The position numbers were made by a program, and so were the translations under genes. The notes beneath the pieces are model-generated. The model saw only the letters and a list, made by a program, of their open reading frames with translations, made no database searches and was not told the origin of the DNA. A stretch of DNA of 10,610 nucleotides from an uncultured Bacteroidales bacterium (GTDB taxonomy: Bacteria; Bacteroidota; Bacteroidia; Bacteroidales; Paludibacteraceae), in contig CALAUY010000083.1 of the NCBI GenBank assembly GCA_937892015.1, positions 1-10,610 of the forward strand, written 5' to 3'. Below are positions 7,261 through 10,610 of this stretch, in pieces; the stretch's first letter is position 1; every line of letters starts with the position of its first letter.

Positions 7261-9144
7261 TTATAGTGTTACGTTAAACACGTGTCCTGATTGCCAGCTC
7301 AGATCAACCGAGAAACCGAGTTCAAGGTTATTAGAACGAAGATCCGGAATCACGTTATATGCATGCTGAAGACTGCCAAGACTAAGATTTACAGTAGTTG
7401 TATAATCTTGTTTAAACACACAACTACCAGTTTCAGTTGCTTCTTCGGCCTTCAGTTCTGCAACCATATAGAACTTTGTGTTCTTGGCAATTAACTGTCC
7501 TCCTCTACCTATAAAATCTTGATCTCCATTGAGGAACTCAACAGCTATCATTACATTCGTTTCAGAAGGTGTTTCCAATACTATCGTGGGATTCTCCTGT
7601 GTTGCCGTAGTGCCAAGCGTATAAGTGCCGGATGATAACTCCTTGTCATAGATAATCAAGTCGCCAGCAGTTGCCGGAGTGAAATTAAAACCAACCTGTC
7701 CTTGTGTTCCCACTAATACAGCTGTCATCGTAATATTAGACGCAGTAACGGCCGTTGCAGGAGATGCCCCGTCATTAATAGTAGTCCCTCCTGCGGTTAC
7801 TTTTGTTACAAGTTTGGCAACGCCATACTGAATACTGTCAGCAATCGCGACAGAACGAGTGTTAGAAGATACCGAAAGATTCGTGGTTCCTGAATAAAGA
7901 TTATCCAAAATATCTTTCCAAGATTGATAGTTTGAATAATTACTTCCCTGTTTAGAAGTAGAAGTTTTTAGACCACTATTTCCGTAGAAATAAACAGCAG
8001 CGGGATAAACAAACTTCGAACTGTTCGGGACACTGATAGTGGATGAACCGGACGCTCCTGTATTTGTAGCAGCCCACGCGGGGTTGGTAGTAGTTATTTC
8101 AAACTTTTTGTCTGTATCATTCCATGCAACCGCAGCTGCCCCATCAGGCAAATTGATATTTGCAGGGAAACCGGTGAATGCCTCATTAAGAGATAATGTT
8201 GCATTAGGAACGGTGCCGGTGATTGTGTTGGTGTATGTATTTTCTCCATCCGGCTTATAAGCGGTGATGCTATCAACAATCGCTTTGACCAAGTTATTGT
8301 CACTGTATCTTGGATACAGGGTGTTATATAGATCTTCGATTACTTCCTTTACAGATGCGGAAGATCCTGCTTGAAGTCCGGTAAAGATAGTGTACATGTC
8401 AATGTAACCTTGATTTGCAGTTGCTCCACCTGCAGCCCAGTTGGCAGTTCCGTCAGTGGCGTTGGCAATGTGAGTTAACCAATCCACCAATTTGCTTGCC
8501 ACTTCATTTGCACTCCCATCATAAATTTGCACAAGACTGAACGTATATGAACTGGGAGTCGATTGTGAAAGGTCGTTCGGGGTAAGTCGGCCATATTGGA
8601 AACTCTGATCTACACTATAAGAGCCTTGTGCTACAGCTGTAGCCGGGTCTCCTGATGTTGGACCGGAGCTATGAGCATAGAACAAGAAATGATTCGTTCC
8701 TAATGGAATGGAAATGTCATCATACAATTTGGCACTTGATGTTGAATTGTTTAATGCATGCTCAAAAGCAGAGAAACTGGTAAGAGAGATATATGAACCA
8801 ATACGAGAACTCGTGCCAACAACTGCTTCTGTGTGGGTAGAAGGAGAAGAAACCGTATTCGTTTCAAAAGGCATTAGAACAATCTCATCCATACCCTTGA
8901 ATGCACCCGGCCCAGGGATGCTGGTACTCGGCATATGCCGAACACTTCCACCGTCGTTCGCCAGTGGGATATTTATCAAGAACTCCGTCTTGACCGTTTC
9001 CCCGTTGTACTTGCCGGTCTCTTGGCCGTCGGGGTTGTTGTTCCCCTCACAAGACGTGAGGGCAGTTACGCCAAGAAAGGCCACCAAGCCCGTCATGGCA
9101 AAAAATTTGATTGATTTCATTGTTTTGTTTGTTTTGTTGAACAT
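7261..9144 (-). CDS. Fimbrillin-like (FimA/Mfa-type) surface lipoprotein
   Basis: This 627-residue product has a lipoprotein signal peptide: hydrophobic GLVAFLGVTAL followed by the lipobox LTSC with C32 as the lipidated residue. The residues after the cysteine (EGNNNPDGQ) are polar and acidic, in keeping with Bacteroidota outer-surface lipoproteins. Mature motifs such as FLINIPLA, FKGMDEIVLMPFE and IPLGTNHFLFYAH, and the ending VIPDLRSNNLELGFSVDLSW..HVFNVTL, resemble Bacteroidales fimbrillin-type (type V pilus) subunits, which are exported as lipoproteins and then processed for polymerisation. The first ATG (9144) is used here. A second ATG (residue 9, MKSIKFF) follows an A-rich stretch, gives a more standard signal peptide and may be the true start. 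The gene looks more AT-rich than the forward pair. No adjacent fimbrial accessory genes are visible. Family level is likely; whether it is a stalk, tip or non-pilus protein is unknown. Confidence 0.68.
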   Translation of the reverse strand: MFNKTNKTMKSIKFFAMTGLVAFLGVTALTSCEGNNNPDGQETGKYNGETVKTEFLINIPLANDGGSVRHMPSTSIPGPGAFKGMDEIVLMPFETNTVSSPSTHTEAVVGTSSRIGSYISLTSFSAFEHALNNSTSSAKLYDDISIPLGTNHFLFYAHSSGPTSGDPATAVAQGSYSVDQSFQYGRLTPNDLSQSTPSSYTFSLVQIYDGSANEVASKLVDWLTHIANATDGTANWAAGGATANQGYIDMYTIFTGLQAGSSASVKEVIEDLYNTLYPRYSDNNLVKAIVDSITAYKPDGENTYTNTITGTVPNATLSLNEAFTGFPANINLPDGAAAVAWNDTDKKFEITTTNPAWAATNTGASGSSTISVPNSSKFVYPAAVYFYGNSGLKTSTSKQGSNYSNYQSWKDILDNLYSGTTNLSVSSNTRSVAIADSIQYGVAKLVTKVTAGGTTINDGASPATAVTASNITMTAVLVGTQGQVGFNFTPATAGDLIIYDKELSSGTYTLGTTATQENPTIVLETPSETNVMIAVEFLNGDQDFIGRGGQLIAKNTKFYMVAELKAEEATETGSCVFKQDYTTTVNLSLGSLQHAYNVIPDLRSNNLELGFSVDLSWQSGHVFNVTL

Positions 9145-9182
9145 TATTGATAATTTATTTAGTTATTTCTTCTTACAGAACG

Positions 9183-9232
9183 CGAATATCTACTTTTTCT
9201 TTCTGAACACGAATCACTCGAATTGACCGAAT
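9183..9232 (-). repeat. CGAAT / ATTCG nonamer repeats upstream of lipoprotein gene
   Basis: CGAAT begins at 9183, 9210, 9219 and 9228. The last three are exactly 9 bases apart (CGAATCACT, CGAATTGAC, CGAATCATT). Read on the reverse strand this is three ATTCG words ending in TTCGTGTTCA (9213 to 9204). The left spacer shows the same pattern forward: two ATTCG words 9 bases apart (87-99) and then TTCGTGTTCA at 105-114. This lies 40-90 bases upstream of the lipoprotein start, in its probable leader or promoter region. Confidence 0.6.
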
Positions 9233-9280
9233 CATTGTAACTTTATATTCTAATCTTTTTATTCGTTAGATTAGTGAGAT

Positions 9281-9340
9281 TCTTTCCTACGCTACGCTCC
9301 GGACGATCTGCTTCTTTCCTCGCAAGCTCGGACGATCGCT
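9281..9340. repeat. Imperfect GC-rich tandem repeat
   Basis: Unit 1 (9281-9312) and unit 2 (9313-9340) both begin TCTTTCCT, both contain GGACGATC and both end GCT, with a 4-base length difference. They form a GC-rich island in an otherwise AT-rich spacer and are followed by CGCTTCGCG, a 3 bp stem with a 3-base loop. The position is between the 3' end of the DinD-like gene and the start of the lipoprotein gene, so a role in ending the DinD-like transcript is possible but unsupported by a T tract. Confidence 0.55.
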
Positions 9341-9386
9341 TCGCGTGCGCTGTGCGTGTTCGTTAAAATATATTATCTGTGTTCGT

Positions 9387-10277
9387 TTATTTTTTCTTCT
9401 TGCGTTTGGTCTCTTTCTTTTTAGAGTCTGCCGGCAGCACTTTAGCCTCAACGTCCTCAATGGGGTGGATGTAGTCAGACGCTTTGGACGAGGATAGAAT
9501 GCTGTGGCCCAACTCTTTTTCTATCAGTTTACGAGCACCATGCGCTACATCACCACCCCGATGCGCTATATCTGCATTCTCGCCGAATCCCTGTGGGTCT
9601 TCCTTCTTCGACAACTCCACCGCTGTACCTTCTGCCAGCATGTTAAGCGTTATTTCGAGGTTGGTCATGTTATCCCGAAGGTTTTGTTTGGTCAGCCCTT
9701 TGAACTGCTTGTACTGCCCTGTTGTCATGCCACTCCATGCCTCTGTAAGGATATTGGTTAGGATGGCAAACTCACGCTCGTCCTTAATACCTCCTCGTTT
9801 CCACTCATCGGTCAGTTCCTTGCGCACCTCTATACTACGCATGCGCTGCGCAATCCATTTCTCACTATAACCTAACCTGCGGTAGTCCTGTACTGCCATT
9901 TGGAAAGCCAATTCCGGGTCTATCATCTGGTCAATCCGCTGACTACCCACCTCTGCCAGCCACTGTTTCAGCGGCTCAGCTTTCTTGCTGGGAATGGACT
10001 GTATAATACGCAATACCTGCTCAGTATCAGCGGCCAACGTAAGACGATTCTTCCCTGTCCGCGTGGGCATTAGTACCTGGGGACAATTTGTCCCTATGTA
10101 CGAGCCCAATTCGGGGTCACGCTTACGCATTTTCTTGAGGTAATCTGTTGGGTTTTCACTATCCGTCAGCACCTCTACAACATCTACCACCGAGAAGAAG
10201 TATTTCTCCTTCTCATCATCCCAGACTACTCGCACTTGCTTTTCGTCAAAGAGTTTTATCATTGCTTCTTGACTCAT
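9387..10277 (-). CDS. BRO-N domain protein, DinD-like (DNA damage-inducible protein D family)
   Basis: The product has 296 residues, close to the 274 of E. coli DinD. Residues about 5-110 match the BRO N-terminal domain (LFDEKQVRVVWDDEKEKYFF, VVDVVEVLTD, RLTLAADTEQVLRIIQSIPS, EPLKQWLAEV). Residues about 120-265 match the DinD-type C-terminal region (YRRLGYSEKWIAQRMRSIEV, GLTKQNLRDNMTNLEITLNM, DPQGFGENADIAHRGGDVA). The tail (286-296) is a lysine/arginine-rich string, a likely nucleic-acid contact or an unstructured extension. E. coli DinD is SOS-induced and inhibits RecA filaments; BRO proteins of viruses and phages bind DNA. No LexA box is recognised here. The ATG at 10277 is preceded by an A-rich stretch; M6 is an alternative start. 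The product is an 81-base step downstream of the partial gene and may share its transcript. Confidence 0.78.
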   Translation of the reverse strand: MSQEAMIKLFDEKQVRVVWDDEKEKYFFSVVDVVEVLTDSENPTDYLKKMRKRDPELGSYIGTNCPQVLMPTRTGKNRLTLAADTEQVLRIIQSIPSKKAEPLKQWLAEVGSQRIDQMIDPELAFQMAVQDYRRLGYSEKWIAQRMRSIEVRKELTDEWKRGGIKDEREFAILTNILTEAWSGMTTGQYKQFKGLTKQNLRDNMTNLEITLNMLAEGTAVELSKKEDPQGFGENADIAHRGGDVAHGARKLIEKELGHSILSSSKASDYIHPIEDVEAKVLPADSKKKETKRKKKK

Positions 10278-10291
10278 TATCTTTTTTTACC

Positions 10292-10305
10292 GGGGAAATT
10301 GCCCC
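10292..10305. promoter_or_regulatory. GGGG-AAATTG-CCCC near-palindrome in the DinD-like leader
   Basis: This 14-base near-palindrome has GGGG and CCCC arms around an AATT core with one mismatched pair. It lies 14 bases upstream of the reverse-strand ATG at 10277, between two A/T homopolymer runs. It could be an operator for self-regulation or a weak hairpin in the leader. It does not match a standard LexA box. Low certainty. Confidence 0.3.
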
Positions 10306-10333
10306 ATGAAGTATATGTTTTTTTTAACCGATG

Positions 10334-10371
10334 ACCAATTTACCAATTTACAAATTCTTAATTCTTAATTG
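10334..10371. repeat. 8 and 7 bp direct-repeat array overlapping a gene end
   Basis: ACCAATTT (10334-10341) is repeated exactly (10342-10349), followed by ACAAATTC (10350-10357), TTAATTC (10358-10364) and TTAATTG (10365-10371). The TTAATT words contribute the last codons and stop of the truncated reverse-strand gene, so its C-terminal IKN may be repeat-derived. It is of the same general kind as the arrays at 63-100 and 7119-7153. Confidence 0.65.
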
Positions 10372-10573
10372 TCTCATAGTACACTCGTATATACCCCGAG
10401 TTTCTCTGGCGCATGACGAGTTTATCGCGCAGATAAACCCACGCCCAACCGTAGTCGAGCTGGCGGATTTTCAGCTCACGTTTCTCGAGGTTGGGTTCTT
10501 CGCGGATGATGCGTAGCACTTTGTCTTTCAGCTTGTAGTCGCTGCGCTCCAGTTCCCAAACCAAGTCGGCCCA
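10358..10573 (-). CDS. Unrecognised gene, 3' part only (5' end cut by contig end)
   Basis: About 71 residues from WADLVWELERSDYKLK to YYETIKN and a TAA stop at 10358-10360. The frame stays open up to the end of genuine sequence at 10573, so the true start lies off the contig. An apparent GTG start at 10588 with N-terminal MLFRS is encoded by sequencing adapter and is not real. The visible part is charged and probably helical (KDKVLRIIREEPNLEKRELK) with an aromatic patch (YGWAWVYL). I do not recognise the family. It lies upstream of the DinD-like gene on the same strand with an 81-base gap. Confidence 0.55.
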   Translation of the reverse strand, partial: WADLVWELERSDYKLKDKVLRIIREEPNLEKRELKIRQLDYGWAWVYLRDKLVMRQRNSGYIRVYYETIKN

Positions 10574-10610
10574 AGATCGGAAGAGCACACGTCTGAACTC
10601 CAGTCACATC
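10574..10610 (+). other. Illumina TruSeq adapter sequence (artefact)
   Basis: Positions 10574-10607 read as the 34-base TruSeq read-1 3' adapter, starting AGATCGGAAGAGC and ending CCAGTCAC. The last three bases, ATC, are where the sample index begins and would fit, for example, ATCACG. This is adapter read-through left in the assembly and should be trimmed; it is not biological sequence. Confidence 0.98.

Noticed and set aside
8708..9226. 172-residue forward frame opposite the lipoprotein gene
   Set aside because: It lies antisense to the signal peptide and N-terminal part of a convincing lipoprotein and continues into its leader.

Overview
This window reads as one metagenomic or draft-genome contig end from a member of Bacteroidota, probably order Bacteroidales. 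The evidence is a Bacteroidota-type promoter (TTTG, 20 bp spacer, TAACTTTG), A-rich leaders without clear Shine-Dalgarno sites, a PorZ-like beta-propeller protein with a type IX secretion C-terminal domain, a fimbrillin-like lipoprotein and a YfhO-family membrane protein. The last 37 bases are Illumina TruSeq adapter, so the true sequence ends at about 10573. I cannot assign a genus.

Layout. Positions 1-378 are a non-coding leader with short tandem repeats and a well-formed promoter. Two long forward genes follow as an overlapping pair: 379-2841 (YfhO-family polytopic membrane protein, candidate GT-C glycosyltransferase) and 2834-6793 (1319-residue PorZ-like protein). The second protein consists of two diverged head-to-tail copies of a roughly 590-residue beta-propeller body under one signal peptide and one C-terminal domain, which is the most unusual protein feature here. 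Positions 6794-7260 separate convergent genes and are packed with repeats: a pyrimidine-rich array of 11 bp period, a second unrelated array of exactly ten 11 bp units, a GC-rich inverted-repeat element, an array of five 7 bp units and a perfect 10 bp stem hairpin. On the reverse strand lie a fimbrillin-like lipoprotein (7261-9144), a BRO-N/DinD-like protein (9387-10277) and the 3' part of an unrecognised gene (10358-10573) cut by the contig end.

How the genes may work together. The forward pair is translationally overlapped and probably one transcript. PorZ in Porphyromonas delivers anionic LPS to the type IX sortase, and YfhO-type proteins are implicated in decorating surface polymers with sugars. 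A shared role in cell-surface glycan/protein attachment is a reasonable inference but is not shown by the sequence. The lipoprotein is a separate surface-structure gene. The DinD-like gene has no phage genes beside it in this window.

The spacers carry a striking density of short-period direct repeats (7-9 bp and 11 bp). Some words recur in different spacers, such as TTCGTGTTCA at 105-114 and, inverted, at 9204-9213. No tRNA, rRNA, CRISPR array, insertion sequence or complete phage module is visible.
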